Below, piece by piece: positions 1 through 8,207 of a stretch of 61,689 nucleotides of DNA. The position numbers and the translations under genes were made by a program. This DNA is from a virus: positions 1 to 61,689 of IMG/VR virus record IMGVR_UViG_3300011113_000660; one strand, written 5' to 3'. The stretch's first letter is position 1, and each line of letters begins with the position of its first letter. Under the pieces are notes generated by a model. It saw only the letters and a list, made by a program, of their open reading frames with translations, was not told the origin of the DNA and ran no database searches.

Positions 1-2
1 AT

Positions 3-659
3 GCCATACATCATCGAAGCAGTTTAGCAGCCTTACAAAAGCAGTTAGAGGACAAACAGGCCGAAACAGATCCCTACGGTGAACAGATAGAAGACATGCA
101 AGGTCAGGCTTTGCAGGTAGTAAGCTATGACACGCTGAACGAACTTACCAGATTGCAAGAACATCAAGACTTTTTGCTCAAACTCTTGACCAGCAAGGAT
201 TCGTTTATACGCAAGAAGATCATTGAACAAAATCTGAGTTATTTGAATGCTAGACTCACACACTACTTGGATCGTATTGGCCTGCCCCACACAGTGGTAT
301 TCCAGAATGATCTCACAGTCAGCATCGAAGAGTTGGGTCGTGAACTGGACTTTGACAATTTGAGTCGTGGTGAGCGCAACAGATTGATCCTTAGCATGAG
401 CTGGGCCTTCCGTGATGTGTTTGAAAGTCTGTATCAACCCATCAATGTGCTGTTCATCGACGAAATGATCGATTCGGGTCTAGACACACAGGGCGTGGAG
501 AACGCCTTGGCCTTGCTCAAGCATATGAGTCGCGAACGTCACAAATCTATTTGGTTAGTCAGCCACAGAGATGAGTTGGCCGGGCGTGTGGAAAACATAC
601 TGCGGGTAGTCAAAGAAGGTGGCTTTACAAGTTATAACACAGACGTAGAGATTGCATGA
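3..659 (+). CDS. 46: Recombination endonuclease subunit gp46 (SbcC/Rad50-like ATPase), 3' part
   Basis: The reading frame is open from base 3, so this is the C-terminal part of a gene that begins before the window. What remains is the second half of an SMC/Rad50-type ATPase head: an ABC signature (LSRGERNR, about nt 359-382), a Walker B strand with catalytic Glu (NVLFIDE, about nt 444-464), a D-loop (SGLD) and an H-loop (SHRDE, about nt 560). The stretch before the signature looks helical, as expected for the end of the coiled coil. In T4, gp46 pairs with gp47 to resect DNA ends for recombination-dependent replication; gp47 is not in the window. The stop overlaps the next start (ATGA), suggesting translational coupling to the SDR gene. 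Another SbcC-like ATPase is possible, but the T4-type context makes gp46 likely. Confidence 0.85.
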   Translation, partial: AIHHRSSLAALQKQLEDKQAETDPYGEQIEDMQGQALQVVSYDTLNELTRLQEHQDFLLKLLTSKDSFIRKKIIEQNLSYLNARLTHYLDRIGLPHTVVFQNDLTVSIEELGRELDFDNLSRGERNRLILSMSWAFRDVFESLYQPINVLFIDEMIDSGLDTQGVENALALLKHMSRERHKSIWLVSHRDELAGRVENILRVVKEGGFTSYNTDVEIA

Positions 660-1261
660 AAATTTTATTAACTGGAAGCAGCAGTGGTGTTGGACAGGCG
701 TTGTATCAGCAGTTATGCGTTAATCACGACGTTACTGCACCGACCCGCCAACAACTAGATCTACTATCCTCTAGTCAAATAATAAATTTTGTCAATCAAG
801 GTTACGATGTGTTGATCAATTGTGCTGGCACCGGCGTTGGCGGTAAAATTGATTTTGTAAATCACAAAACAAACGATGTAAAAGATATATTACAAACAAA
901 TTTAATCGCTCCAGTATTACTATCACAGGCTGTGCTTAAACACAACTCGCAGGCAAAAATAGTAAACATTACAAGCACTAATAATTTAAGATATTGGCCA
1001 AATGATCTTGCATATAGTCTTAGCAAAAAAGCTGTTGAAGAGTTTGGAAAAATGCTAATGATTGAATATCCAACCATAGATTACTTAGAAATAAGACTGG
1101 GTCTTACAAAAACAAATTTTAATCAAAATAGATTTAAAAATGAACCTGATAGATATACTGAATTATATCAAGACAATTATCTAACTTCAGATAGTGTCGC
1201 TGATAAAATCTGCAAAGTATTGTTTGACGATACTGTAAAATTTATTGAGATATCACCGTGA
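656..1261 (+). CDS. Short-chain dehydrogenase/reductase (SDR)
   Basis: A compact Rossmann-fold oxidoreductase of 201 aa. The N-terminal TGSSSGVG (residues 6-13) matches the TGxxxGxG dinucleotide-binding motif, NCAG (55-58) matches the NNAG strand motif, and Ser107, Tyr120 and Lys124 (YSLSK) form the classical SDR catalytic triad. It is somewhat shorter than the usual 240-250 aa. The NAD(P)-dependent substrate cannot be read from sequence. It overlaps gp46 at its start and the radical-SAM gene at its end (GTGA), so the three genes are probably co-translated. It is visibly more AT-rich than gp46, which fits cargo acquired by transfer. Sugar or nucleotide-sugar reduction is a guess from the surrounding SGNH and glycosyltransferase genes. 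Confidence 0.85.
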   Translation: MKILLTGSSSGVGQALYQQLCVNHDVTAPTRQQLDLLSSSQIINFVNQGYDVLINCAGTGVGGKIDFVNHKTNDVKDILQTNLIAPVLLSQAVLKHNSQAKIVNITSTNNLRYWPNDLAYSLSKKAVEEFGKMLMIEYPTIDYLEIRLGLTKTNFNQNRFKNEPDRYTELYQDNYLTSDSVADKICKVLFDDTVKFIEISP

Positions 1262-2349
1262 ACTGGCAATTATATCACTGGCACTTTGAAGTTAGCGGAA
1301 AATGCACCTTAAAATGTCCTAGGTGCCCTCGCAACGACACTGCCCCGGTGCCGTGGATTAATAAAGAATTAACTTTAGATTTTTTTAAAAAAACACTAAC
1401 ACCAGACTTGTTAAAAACACAGGTTAAAAGAATAACCATGTGTGGAGATGTAGGCGATCCGATCTATGCCAGTGAATACTTAGATATCATTGAGTATATT
1501 AAGTCGCACAATCCTAAAATTCACGTCTATACAATTACCAATGGCAGTTATCGTAAACCCGAATGGTGGCAGAGATTTGCCCAGATCAGCAACAAATACG
1601 ATACTGTAAATTTCAGTGTCGACGGGTACGATGGTGCTAGTAATAACTTGTATCGCATTGGTAGCAACTGGGAAAGCATAATGACCGGTATGCGTATCAT
1701 GTGCCAAGAGAGTCCAGCGTTTGTTTACTGGGCTACTATTGTTTTTGCTTTCAATCAGGACTACTTAGATCAAATTGAACAACAAGCACGTGATATTGGA
1801 TGCGATGGATTACAGTTAACTTACAGCACCAAGTTTGGTAGTAAGTATGGCGAAGCCTATGGTGGTGCCACAGATCCAATGGAGCCTAGACCAGAATTTA
1901 TTAGTAAGACCCACAGATACGAAAGATATTTCCGTAATATCAGCGGACGAGAACAACACAATCAAGACTATCTTGAACACAACTTACAACGATACCGAGC
2001 AGTTAAACAACAACACAATAGGTTCATTACACCTATGTGCAGTGTTGGTAACCGCGGATTATATGTTAGTGCAGATGGTGTGTTACACCCGTGCAGTTGG
2101 GTTAGTTTTCCGTACGTATCAATGAGCACCGGGCGTAAAACAATACACTTTAAAAATAGTTTTCATCAGGTACATAGAGAGAAGTTAAATTTAAACACTC
2201 GCAGTTTAGACGAAGTGTTAAATGATCCAATTTGGAATTTGCTGTCTGAGTCATTTGACAATCCAGAAAAAGCCTGGGTCGAATGCGAACAAAAATGTAA
2301 TTGTAATATAGTGGATGAAGAATATGCTGTTGGGTGGCTTACAAATTAA
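1258..2349 (+). CDS. Radical SAM enzyme with SPASM-like C-terminal cysteines
   Basis: 363 aa. Cys16, Cys20 and Cys23 (CTLKCPRC) form the CxxxCxxC motif that binds the radical-SAM [4Fe-4S] cluster, followed by a GDVGDP segment in the place of the SAM-binding GGE-type motif. The C-terminal third has Cys-x-x-Gly...Asp-Gly...Pro-Cys (from CSVGNRG to HPCSW) and a final CEQKCNC group. This resembles the SPASM/twitch auxiliary-cluster region of peptide- or carbohydrate-modifying radical-SAM enzymes. The start is GTG at 1258, overlapping the SDR stop; the domain begins immediately, so no longer start is needed. The substrate is unknown and I see no small precursor-peptide gene beside it. Being coupled to an SDR suggests a two-step modification pathway, which is inference. 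Confidence 0.82.
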   Translation: MNWQLYHWHFEVSGKCTLKCPRCPRNDTAPVPWINKELTLDFFKKTLTPDLLKTQVKRITMCGDVGDPIYASEYLDIIEYIKSHNPKIHVYTITNGSYRKPEWWQRFAQISNKYDTVNFSVDGYDGASNNLYRIGSNWESIMTGMRIMCQESPAFVYWATIVFAFNQDYLDQIEQQARDIGCDGLQLTYSTKFGSKYGEAYGGATDPMEPRPEFISKTHRYERYFRNISGREQHNQDYLEHNLQRYRAVKQQHNRFITPMCSVGNRGLYVSADGVLHPCSWVSFPYVSMSTGRKTIHFKNSFHQVHREKLNLNTRSLDEVLNDPIWNLLSESFDNPEKAWVECEQKCNCNIVDEEYAVGWLTN

Positions 2350-2383
2350 TGGGTATCAAGACAAATATGATAAACAATAGTCC

Positions 2384-2815
2384 ATGTCATGGCTATTCGA
2401 AAGCAAAACCGTTGAAATTTTACCCGAAGACTGCGTGGGCTTTGTTTACGTGATCACAAATAAACTGACCGGCAGAAAGTATATTGGAAAAAAATTAGCA
2501 AAATTCAGCAAGACAACATATAAGACAGTAAAACTCAAGAACGGCAACAAGAAGCGCAAGAAAATACGTGGCAAAATCGAATCAGACTGGCAGACCTACT
2601 ACGGCAGCAACGAACAACTCAACAAAGATGTAGCACAGTTAGGCAACGAAAACTTCTCTCGTGAAATCTTATACTACTGTAGGTCCAAGGCCGAATGTAG
2701 TTACATAGAAGCTAGAGAACAATTTAACCATAGAGTTCTGGAGTCGGATGACTGGTACAACGGACACATTCAAGTGCGTGTACATGGCAGTCATATAAAA
2801 AATAGATTTAAGTAA
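2384..2815 (+). CDS. GIY-YIG nuclease-like protein (SegE-like)
   Basis: 143 aa. The N-terminal VYVITN (21-26) followed by KYIGKK (32-37) is the paired GIY...YIG strand signature, and a downstream Glu in the YIEAREQF segment is placed like the metal-binding Glu of the family. A Lys-rich insertion (roughly residues 38-65) separates the motif from the rest. The single-domain layout resembles the SegE-type GIY-YIG proteins of T4-like phages, which are free-standing endonucleases. It may be a mobile homing-type gene or a domesticated nuclease. It sits in a 34-nt gap after the radical-SAM gene with no strong Shine-Dalgarno sequence; an AT-rich TATGAT lies 13-18 nt before the ATG and could be a -10 box. 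Confidence 0.75.
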   Translation: MSWLFESKTVEILPEDCVGFVYVITNKLTGRKYIGKKLAKFSKTTYKTVKLKNGNKKRKKIRGKIESDWQTYYGSNEQLNKDVAQLGNENFSREILYYCRSKAECSYIEAREQFNHRVLESDDWYNGHIQVRVHGSHIKNRFK

Positions 2816-2818
2816 GAG

Positions 2819-3424
2819 ATGAAAAAAATTTTAATTTGTGGGGATAGTTTTGCTGTTGATTACAAGAATTTGACAAGCAACAACCCAGGCTGGTCTAGTT
2901 TATTATCCAACAATTTTTTGGTAACTAATCTGTCACAGGCTGGGGCAAGCGAATATAGAATTCTTAAACAAATAAAAAATGAAAATATTGATTTGTATGA
3001 CGCTATTATAATTAGCCATACTAGCCCAAATCGGTTGTATGTCAATGAACATCCTATTCATAAAAATAATGCCATTCATCAAAATAGTGATTTACTTTAT
3101 AATGATGTGGTATATCACGCCAACTTGGATCCTGACAATAAGATATTAATGTCAGCTAAAAATTATTTTGAAAATATTTTTGATATGACATATCATGAAG
3201 ATCTATTTTTTTTAATTGCTGATCAAATTAATCTTCTTGCAAATGATAAACCATGCCTGAATCTATTTACATTGTATGACAAAAATTGTAACAAGTTTCA
3301 ACATTATTTAAATTTAAAAAAACAATTTAAAATTGTACCGGGACAAACCAATCATTATACAAGCACAACAAATTTGCAAATTTCCAATTTAATCAAAAAA
3401 TGGATTGATCTTGTTACCAATTAA
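2819..3424 (+). CDS. SGNH/GDSL-like hydrolase fold protein
   Basis: 201 aa, very AT-rich. The N-terminus ICGDSFA (6-12) is the GDSx block I of SGNH hydrolases, with Ser10 as the expected nucleophile. A later ISHTSPNR segment occupies the position of blocks II-III. The C-terminal catalytic DxxH is imperfect: a His is present in the GQTNHYT segment, but the Asp three residues before it is replaced by Gln. It could therefore be a diverged esterase or an inactive relative. Family members deacylate glycans or lipids. It overlaps the next gene, which also has an SGNH-like domain, so the two may act together or be diverged duplicates. Confidence 0.6.
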   Translation: MKKILICGDSFAVDYKNLTSNNPGWSSLLSNNFLVTNLSQAGASEYRILKQIKNENIDLYDAIIISHTSPNRLYVNEHPIHKNNAIHQNSDLLYNDVVYHANLDPDNKILMSAKNYFENIFDMTYHEDLFFLIADQINLLANDKPCLNLFTLYDKNCNKFQHYLNLKKQFKIVPGQTNHYTSTTNLQISNLIKKWIDLVTN

Positions 3425-4430
3425 AATAACCATTTTTGTCGGGGATGTTTCAGAAACGACATCAAGTGTTGCTTTGGCGTTGGACAAGGAAGCAGTGTTG
3501 CTCGATCAAAGTAACTACCTGCAATTCTTAAATAAAGAATTGTTAAATCATACTTTTTATACCAGCTTAGGCGATTTACCAAAAGATATAGCTATTATGT
3601 ATCGTATATTAGACAAAGCCGATGACATTATTTACTGCCCGACTAATTCCTGGAGCGATGATAAAGCTCTCGACATTACAAATGTCACTAGTTCCATACA
3701 AGGACTCACCGAATTTATTTTGTTTAATATTTCTCAAATAAAACATAATGTATATAATCTAGATTTAACAAAATATACTAACAGCGTATACACTATTCTT
3801 GCTGATTCTCGTAAAACAGATAGTCAACAACTATGGATTTCTGGTTGTAGTGTAACACACGGCGTAGGAGTAGATGCGTCTCAACGGTATGGGCAACTTC
3901 TTGCAAATTTATTAGAGTTGCCGGTGTCGTTTTTAACCGCTGGAGGATCATCTATTCCGTGGGCAATAGATCAAATAATTAGGTCAGATGTATGTCCTGG
4001 TGATATTGTAGTTTTAGGACTAATCAGTGAGTTTAGATTTCCATACTGGGCTGGTAAAAATGGTGTTTGGCACATAGCTTCTTCACATCGATTGCACGCT
4101 AAAAAATTACCCTTTACAAATTTATCACACAGCATGTTAGACAGACTAATTACAGATGAGAATTGCTTTTATCAATCTGTAATTAGTATTAACCAACTTA
4201 TAAATTTTTGCAGAAAACTTAATCTAAAATTATTAATTTTAGGATTACTCTCCTCACACAAATTAGCATTACAACTAAGCAACATATCACAATTCAAAAA
4301 CTATGTAAACTTTGAATCACCAAATTCTTACGTTGATCTAGGAACCGACGATAAGCATCCTGGGCCACAACAACACAAACTCTACGCAGACTTTTGTCAA
4401 TCAGCACTAAAACAACTTCATTACATTTAA
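3405..4430 (+). CDS. SGNH-like hydrolase with long N-terminal region
   Basis: 341 aa if the TTG at 3405 is used; TTG at 3411 is equally possible, and either overlaps the previous gene. The recognisable domain starts near residue 144: SGCSVTHGVG (146-155) is a block-I variant with Ser149 as nucleophile and Cys in place of the usual Asp, TAGGSS (178-183) fits block II, and TDDKHPG near the C-terminus supplies the catalytic Asp-x-x-His. The first 140 residues show no motif I recognise. Probably an esterase or acetylhydrolase acting on a carbohydrate; no signal peptide is visible. It is the last gene before a convergent, RNA-like intergenic region. Confidence 0.6.
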   Translation: MILLPIKITIFVGDVSETTSSVALALDKEAVLLDQSNYLQFLNKELLNHTFYTSLGDLPKDIAIMYRILDKADDIIYCPTNSWSDDKALDITNVTSSIQGLTEFILFNISQIKHNVYNLDLTKYTNSVYTILADSRKTDSQQLWISGCSVTHGVGVDASQRYGQLLANLLELPVSFLTAGGSSIPWAIDQIIRSDVCPGDIVVLGLISEFRFPYWAGKNGVWHIASSHRLHAKKLPFTNLSHSMLDRLITDENCFYQSVISINQLINFCRKLNLKLLILGLLSSHKLALQLSNISQFKNYVNFESPNSYVDLGTDDKHPGPQQHKLYADFCQSALKQLHYI

Positions 4431-4439
4431 AACTAGATA

Positions 4440-4812
4440 GGCAACTTTACTGACTCTGCGCCGGGTGTTTGATCCGGCCCCATCGAAGAACGGTGCAATA
4501 CCCGGTCTGGAAAACTTTGGGCGTCAAAGGCAATTGCTAACTTAAGGCAACAAATGGTTTGAGCTCTGTGAAAAAGACACAACTCATGCTCATAGGACTT
4601 GGTTCTTCTCGGGTCACTAGGGTTCCGTTGACATGTGAAGCTTGAGTAGGGGGTACCGGTCAACCGCCTCCGTGTAGGAAACTACAATCTCATTGGAATG
4701 AAGTGACTGCGATACTCGGATAATGCAGAACTTTTCACCCGGCAACGGGTGAATTGTGACCACTTAATCTGGATAATACGGAAAAACATTTTCTTTATAG
4801 CAACAGATAAAG
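4440..4812 (+). ncRNA. Candidate large structured non-coding RNA
   Basis: This convergent gap contains no ORF with plausible protein sequence but many pairings. 4734-4753 is an 8-bp stem capped by a GCAA tetraloop. 4673-4686 is a 5-bp stem capped by GAAA. 4461-4466 pairs with 4500-4505 (CCGGGT/ACCCGG) around a smaller CCG/CGG pairing. 4515-4519 pairs with 4525-4529. 4701-4705 (AAGTG) can pair with 4761-4765 (CACTT), enclosing a 4-bp helix (4707-4710/4725-4728) and the GCAA hairpin as a three-way junction. Both tetraloops are GNRA only when read on the + strand, so I assign + orientation. Large ornate RNAs such as GOLLD and ROOL are known from phages and similar sources; I cannot assign this to a family. 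It lacks visible group I, group II, tmRNA or RNase P core motifs. Confidence 0.6.
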
Positions 4813-4857
4813 ATGCGTGAGCAAAGCGAAACGCATAGACTTCGTAATACGAAGTCT
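4813..4857. terminator. Pair of hairpins closing a convergent gap
   Basis: 4813-4836 is a 6-bp stem (ATGCGT/ACGCAT). 4837-4857 is a near-perfect palindrome (AGACTTCGTA, one base, TACGAAGTCT). They abut and end one base before the stop codon of the - strand radical-SAM gene. They could be a bidirectional terminator for the ncRNA/SGNH unit and the gp26 operon, or the 3' end of the structured RNA. There is no long U-tract, so efficiency is uncertain. Confidence 0.5.
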
Positions 4858-4858
4858 C

Positions 4859-6427
4859 TTATACCATCAACGCACTGTCTGCTTTGGAAGTTTGAATTGG
4901 AATGATTCTTTTAACCAAAGGTTTTACAACGTCAGTGAAAGCTGCTGCTCGAGTTCGGTTGACTTCAAGATACAACTCAATTTCGCCATTGAGATTGTAG
5001 CTCATGTTTATTGCATCTCGTGTGGCACGTATCCAGCGTAGATACCTTTCTTTGACTGTGAGTTCGGGATTAGAATCACATACCCAGTCAGATACGTTGT
5101 TGGATCCTTCAAACCAACGAGTACCAAGCTCTTGTGACATTGCCTCAACCGGAGTATGATCTTGTATAGCCATGGTAAATCTTACATCGTAAATCAACAC
5201 TGTGTCGTTGATAACATAGCGTTGCCAGCGTTTTAACAATTCCAGTGACTCCTGGAAATCTTGTTCTGTTTCGGTCACATACCCTACAATCATTAATAAT
5301 GAATTTTGAATACCGTATTTTTCGCACATGGCCAAATGATAATCAACATCTTCATTGGTAAATTTTTTACGCATGTGGATTCTTACTTTTTCACTGCCGC
5401 TCTCTAATCCCACTGAGATCGTTTTTAGTCCTACCTTGCTCATAAGTTGAAACATTCTTTCTTTGTGTGCTGTTTTGGGTCTCAGAATAAAATTTCCGTT
5501 CAGTGAAAGTTTAGATAGGCCTGGATGATTGTTAATATGGATGTCAAGCACTTCTAACATTTCCATAAACTGACTCAGGGATCCATTGAGCAAACTATCA
5601 CTAAAGATAAATTCGGTTACCCCAGCATCTAGATAGCACTGTAATATTTCATCAGCTATGTGTTTTCCTGTCCGGAATCGATATTTTTTCCAGTGAGCGG
5701 CCACATCACAAAATGTACAATCTTGTACACACCCCCGGCTACCGGTTATGGTTATTACAGGGGTTCCTTTTGGTCCTAAATAGTCATTGAGATTATCTTT
5801 GAGTTTTTTATAATCTACAAAAGGCAAACTGTCTAAATCGTTAATTTGTTCTTGCTTGTGTTCAACATTATTTTTGCTGTTCAATCCAGCAATGTTTCTA
5901 TGTCCAGTGATGAATTTTTCAAAAATTATGTCTCCTTCTCCAAGCACATAATAGTCCAATAGATCCTGATCGACTAGGTATCTTCCATAAGAATCAGAAT
6001 TCAATCCTTTGAGTTGGTAGGTTGTGTTGACTCCAGATCCCCCGGCAATAATTGGCAAGTTGGTGTTGTGTTTTTTACAATATCGTAAAAATAGTTCGCA
6101 CCATTGATGTTGGATGTAACTGAATACCGAGATAGCAATAGCGTCAGCACCACTTTGTTTGATTCGATCAGTTATGGCAAGAAAAAAATTGTCAATTTCT
6201 TGTTGTTTTTCGGCAATAGCCACATCCAGATTGCTCCAACTATGTTTGTAAAAATATTCCCACTGCTGGTCTCCAAAATAATACCGTAACTCCATGCTGA
6301 GATCCATTAGATCATAATCGACCTGATTACGATTACACACTCCGGCAAGAAATCCTAAACTAGAAGGCAACCGAGAACTGGGCAGTTGCGCACCGTTAAC
6401 AAGCATGATTTTTTTAAACTTTGACAT
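4859..6427 (-). CDS. Radical SAM enzyme, B12-binding type
   Basis: 522 aa. The first 160 residues resemble a cobalamin-binding-type Rossmann domain: an opening KKIMLVNGAQLP strand, then AIAISVFSY and PIIAGGSGVNTT. A central radical-SAM barrel follows, with Cys233, Cys237 and Cys240 (CVQDCTFC, the CxxxCxxC cluster motif). Later barrel motifs include TISVGLESGSEKVR and GIQNSLLMIVGY, as in the Elp3/MiaB/B12-methyltransferase class. The classical B12 DxHxxG is not obvious, so cobalamin use is uncertain. It is the last gene of an operon headed by gp26, overlapping the 6414-6935 gene by 14 nt. The target (a methylated or thiolated tail component, a glycan or a small molecule) is unknown. Confidence 0.8.
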   Translation of the reverse strand: MSKFKKIMLVNGAQLPSSRLPSSLGFLAGVCNRNQVDYDLMDLSMELRYYFGDQQWEYFYKHSWSNLDVAIAEKQQEIDNFFLAITDRIKQSGADAIAISVFSYIQHQWCELFLRYCKKHNTNLPIIAGGSGVNTTYQLKGLNSDSYGRYLVDQDLLDYYVLGEGDIIFEKFITGHRNIAGLNSKNNVEHKQEQINDLDSLPFVDYKKLKDNLNDYLGPKGTPVITITGSRGCVQDCTFCDVAAHWKKYRFRTGKHIADEILQCYLDAGVTEFIFSDSLLNGSLSQFMEMLEVLDIHINNHPGLSKLSLNGNFILRPKTAHKERMFQLMSKVGLKTISVGLESGSEKVRIHMRKKFTNEDVDYHLAMCEKYGIQNSLLMIVGYVTETEQDFQESLELLKRWQRYVINDTVLIYDVRFTMAIQDHTPVEAMSQELGTRWFEGSNNVSDWVCDSNPELTVKERYLRWIRATRDAINMSYNLNGEIELYLEVNRTRAAAFTDVVKPLVKRIIPIQTSKADSALMV

Positions 6428-6935
6428 TGGTTAATTCTTTTTCGAATGCATCGAGCTTATCTAAGAACCGCTGACGTGCCTCTGGCAACGGTATGAATAA
6501 GTTTAAAACGGGTTGACTCTTATTTATTTTTTCTTGAACTGCCCAGTCTATCACAGGTACGCCCATTGGCATCTTGAATGTACCATTTGGACCCCAAATC
6601 AGTGACTGCGGATGCTCGGTACCATCGAAACAAAAAATTCCAGAGAACTTGAAATAGTTTGGGAGTTTAACATCTTCTATATAGATATCGTCTAAAGTCA
6701 CAATCTGATCTTGTACTATGACATTGTTTTCAACTATGCAGTTGTTGTCAGTTTTTCCATAGCGTTCAATACTAAGTGTATATAATCCGGATTCTATTTT
6801 TTCCAGCGGCAGACTAATTTGTTCTTGAGGCCTGGTAAATTCAAAGTCAACTAACGTTGTGTTGTTCAGGGTAAATTTTAACTTTGGCCAACCGTTGCAT
6901 TCGGTAGCTGAGAAATGGAAAATTAATTGATTCAT
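6414..6935 (-). CDS. Unknown protein, probable beta-sandwich N-terminus
   Basis: 173 aa, family not recognised. The first 70 residues alternate hydrophobic and polar residues in short strands (LIFHFSATECNGWPKLKF, then LYTLSIERYG), the look of a small beta-sandwich such as a calcium-dependent carbohydrate-binding domain. The centre carries a LPNYFKFSGIFCFDGTEH segment and the C-terminus is a charged helix. It overlaps both neighbours by a few bases inside the gp26-led operon, so it is translated with the B12-type radical-SAM gene and could be its substrate or partner. That pairing is inference from position only. Confidence 0.6.
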   Translation of the reverse strand: MNQLIFHFSATECNGWPKLKFTLNNTTLVDFEFTRPQEQISLPLEKIESGLYTLSIERYGKTDNNCIVENNVIVQDQIVTLDDIYIEDVKLPNYFKFSGIFCFDGTEHPQSLIWGPNGTFKMPMGVPVIDWAVQEKINKSQPVLNLFIPLPEARQRFLDKLDAFEKELTNVKV

Positions 6936-7270
6936 AGATTTTTATCAGGCCAATCACGAAACAGTGCATGCTGTATGTCACCTGCGACGAACTGATTGAA
7001 ACTTCGATGTTTGGTTTCTAATTCACCTTCGAGTGGTGCAACTCTTCGGAATGCTTCATCCATTTGTGCCATGTCGCGGAATTCCATGATTATCATCCAC
7101 TCGGGCATGTCTGCTATGCTACGGAATCCCATTTTGCATCTAGTGATTCTGTATGATTCCATTTTGCCTTCTGAAATCAAATGATCAAAGAAACCCTTCA
7201 TGCCGTTGACCCAATCAATGTCACTGATGTCGCCTTCTTTGTTTGCCCAAATTGTGTATAAGTCTGCCAT
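6932..7270 (-). CDS. DUF6614-like dimeric alpha/beta-barrel protein
   Basis: 112 aa. The pattern W-x-x-K near the start, then D-W-V, GFFDHL, SYRITRCK, EW.I..EF.D.AQMDEAF and a final ALFRDWPD corresponds to the small DUF6614 family as I remember it, usually found in bacterial genomes. The fold should be a ferredoxin-like dimeric barrel. No enzymatic residues are known to me. It starts at the stop of the upstream acyltransferase-like gene and overlaps the next by 4 nt, so it belongs to the hub operon. Its presence in a phage is unusual and suggests transfer from a host. Confidence 0.6.
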   Translation of the reverse strand: MADLYTIWANKEGDISDIDWVNGMKGFFDHLISEGKMESYRITRCKMGFRSIADMPEWMIIMEFRDMAQMDEAFRRVAPLEGELETKHRSFNQFVAGDIQHALFRDWPDKNL

Positions 7271-7704
7271 TATTGTAGTGTCCCTAAAATTTCAAAGCCT
7301 TCAAGGCCTTGTTTGTACAAGTGTGCTTGATCTAGATATAGAAACTTGTAACCTCTTTCTCTGTAGATAGCACATTCTGTTTTCAAACTTTCTATTCCCA
7401 GTTGAGTCCTTGGATTATGATATGTCCATGCAAACTGACTGGCCAGCACATTTTCTGTATCGTAGCGCCGCATCAAACTAAAAGCCACTAGCTCATCGTT
7501 TTCTCTATAGCCAATCACATCGGTCATGGGATCCGTAAACTGGCTGTCAAACAAGGGCATGACCGACGCAAAATGTTTGTAGATACAGTAGGTCCTGTAG
7601 ATGTCCTTCAATTGAGCAATGTTGGGTTCGTGTAGATATTCCCAGGCCACGGTGGCCCGATAGGTAGTTTTAGATAAGTCTATGCGAGCAAATTGATAAG
7701 TCAT
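7270..7704 (-). CDS. Acyl-CoA N-acyltransferase (GNAT)-like protein
   Basis: 144 aa. The core (DVIGYRENDELVAFSLMRRY, then ASQFAWTYHNPRTQLGIES, then YKFLYLDQAHLYK) has the strand-helix pattern of the GNAT superfamily, closest in feel to the C-terminal domain of arginyl/leucyl-tRNA-protein transferases, where a Q-A-x-x-Y-H-P-x-x-x-L-G-x-x-S/L stretch binds the acyl donor. The canonical acetyl-CoA loop RxxGxG/A is not obvious. It overlaps both neighbours (4 nt and a shared base) in the gp26 operon. The substrate is unknown. Confidence 0.55.
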   Translation of the reverse strand: MTYQFARIDLSKTTYRATVAWEYLHEPNIAQLKDIYRTYCIYKHFASVMPLFDSQFTDPMTDVIGYRENDELVAFSLMRRYDTENVLASQFAWTYHNPRTQLGIESLKTECAIYRERGYKFLYLDQAHLYKQGLEGFEILGTLQ

Positions 7705-8204
7705 GTCCTGGGATCTTGTCTATGAGCAAACAAGGTCTGTAAATAGTCCTCGGGCCAGGTCGCATAAAACCCTTTGTCTGCCATTTGCTGTGCTTTGGAA
7801 TTCAAGTCAGTCAAATTCTGTACCAAGACCAAGGCATAGGTGCCTTGATTCATAGTCACTCCGTTGACTATTTCTGGATCCGCCGGATGATCTTCCAAGG
7901 CAATCATGTCTCGGGGCACAAGATGATTGGTGTTGGCAAATTCTATTTCGTCATGGAATTTGTCGTAGGGATGGAACTTGAGGTCGTACGCAAAAATCGT
8001 CACACTTTTTGCCAAGGTGCTGTAGCTTACAGCAATGAGATCTTCTAAAGGATTGCGACCAAGTCTGACTTCAAAGTCACGATCCAAGCGTGCTTTGCGA
8101 GCGTACGGACACGGTGCCCAACCACCCAGAGCCGGATGCGGAACTTCCACAAACGTGGCCATCCAGCGTTCGATGTCGTAGGTAACAGTTTCTAAATTTA
8201 ACAT
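7701..8204 (-). CDS. Conserved-looking protein of unknown function
   Basis: 167 aa. It opens with a helix (DIERWMATFVEVPHP) leading into a Cys-containing loop GGWAPCPYARKARL, and continues as an alpha/beta domain with SVTIFAYDLKFHP and TYALVLVQNLTDL strands. The CPYA loop after an amphipathic helix faintly recalls small DUF1415-like proteins, but I do not claim membership. It is translated directly after the 62-aa gene downstream of gp26 and overlaps the GNAT-like gene by 4 nt. No membrane segment or signal is visible. Confidence 0.6.
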   Translation of the reverse strand: MLNLETVTYDIERWMATFVEVPHPALGGWAPCPYARKARLDRDFEVRLGRNPLEDLIAVSYSTLAKSVTIFAYDLKFHPYDKFHDEIEFANTNHLVPRDMIALEDHPADPEIVNGVTMNQGTYALVLVQNLTDLNSKAQQMADKGFYATWPEDYLQTLFAHRQDPRT

Positions 8205-8207
8205 TTT

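Noticed and set aside
4433-4663. 76-aa open frame on the - strand within the convergent gap
   Set aside because: Sequence lacks protein-like conservation features and covers the RNA-structure candidate; no start signal.
4440-4812. Group I or group II intron, tmRNA or RNase P RNA
   Set aside because: None of the expected core signatures (group I P7 region, group II domain V, tmRNA acceptor/T arm with tag frame, RNase P cores) could be found by eye, and the region does not interrupt a gene.
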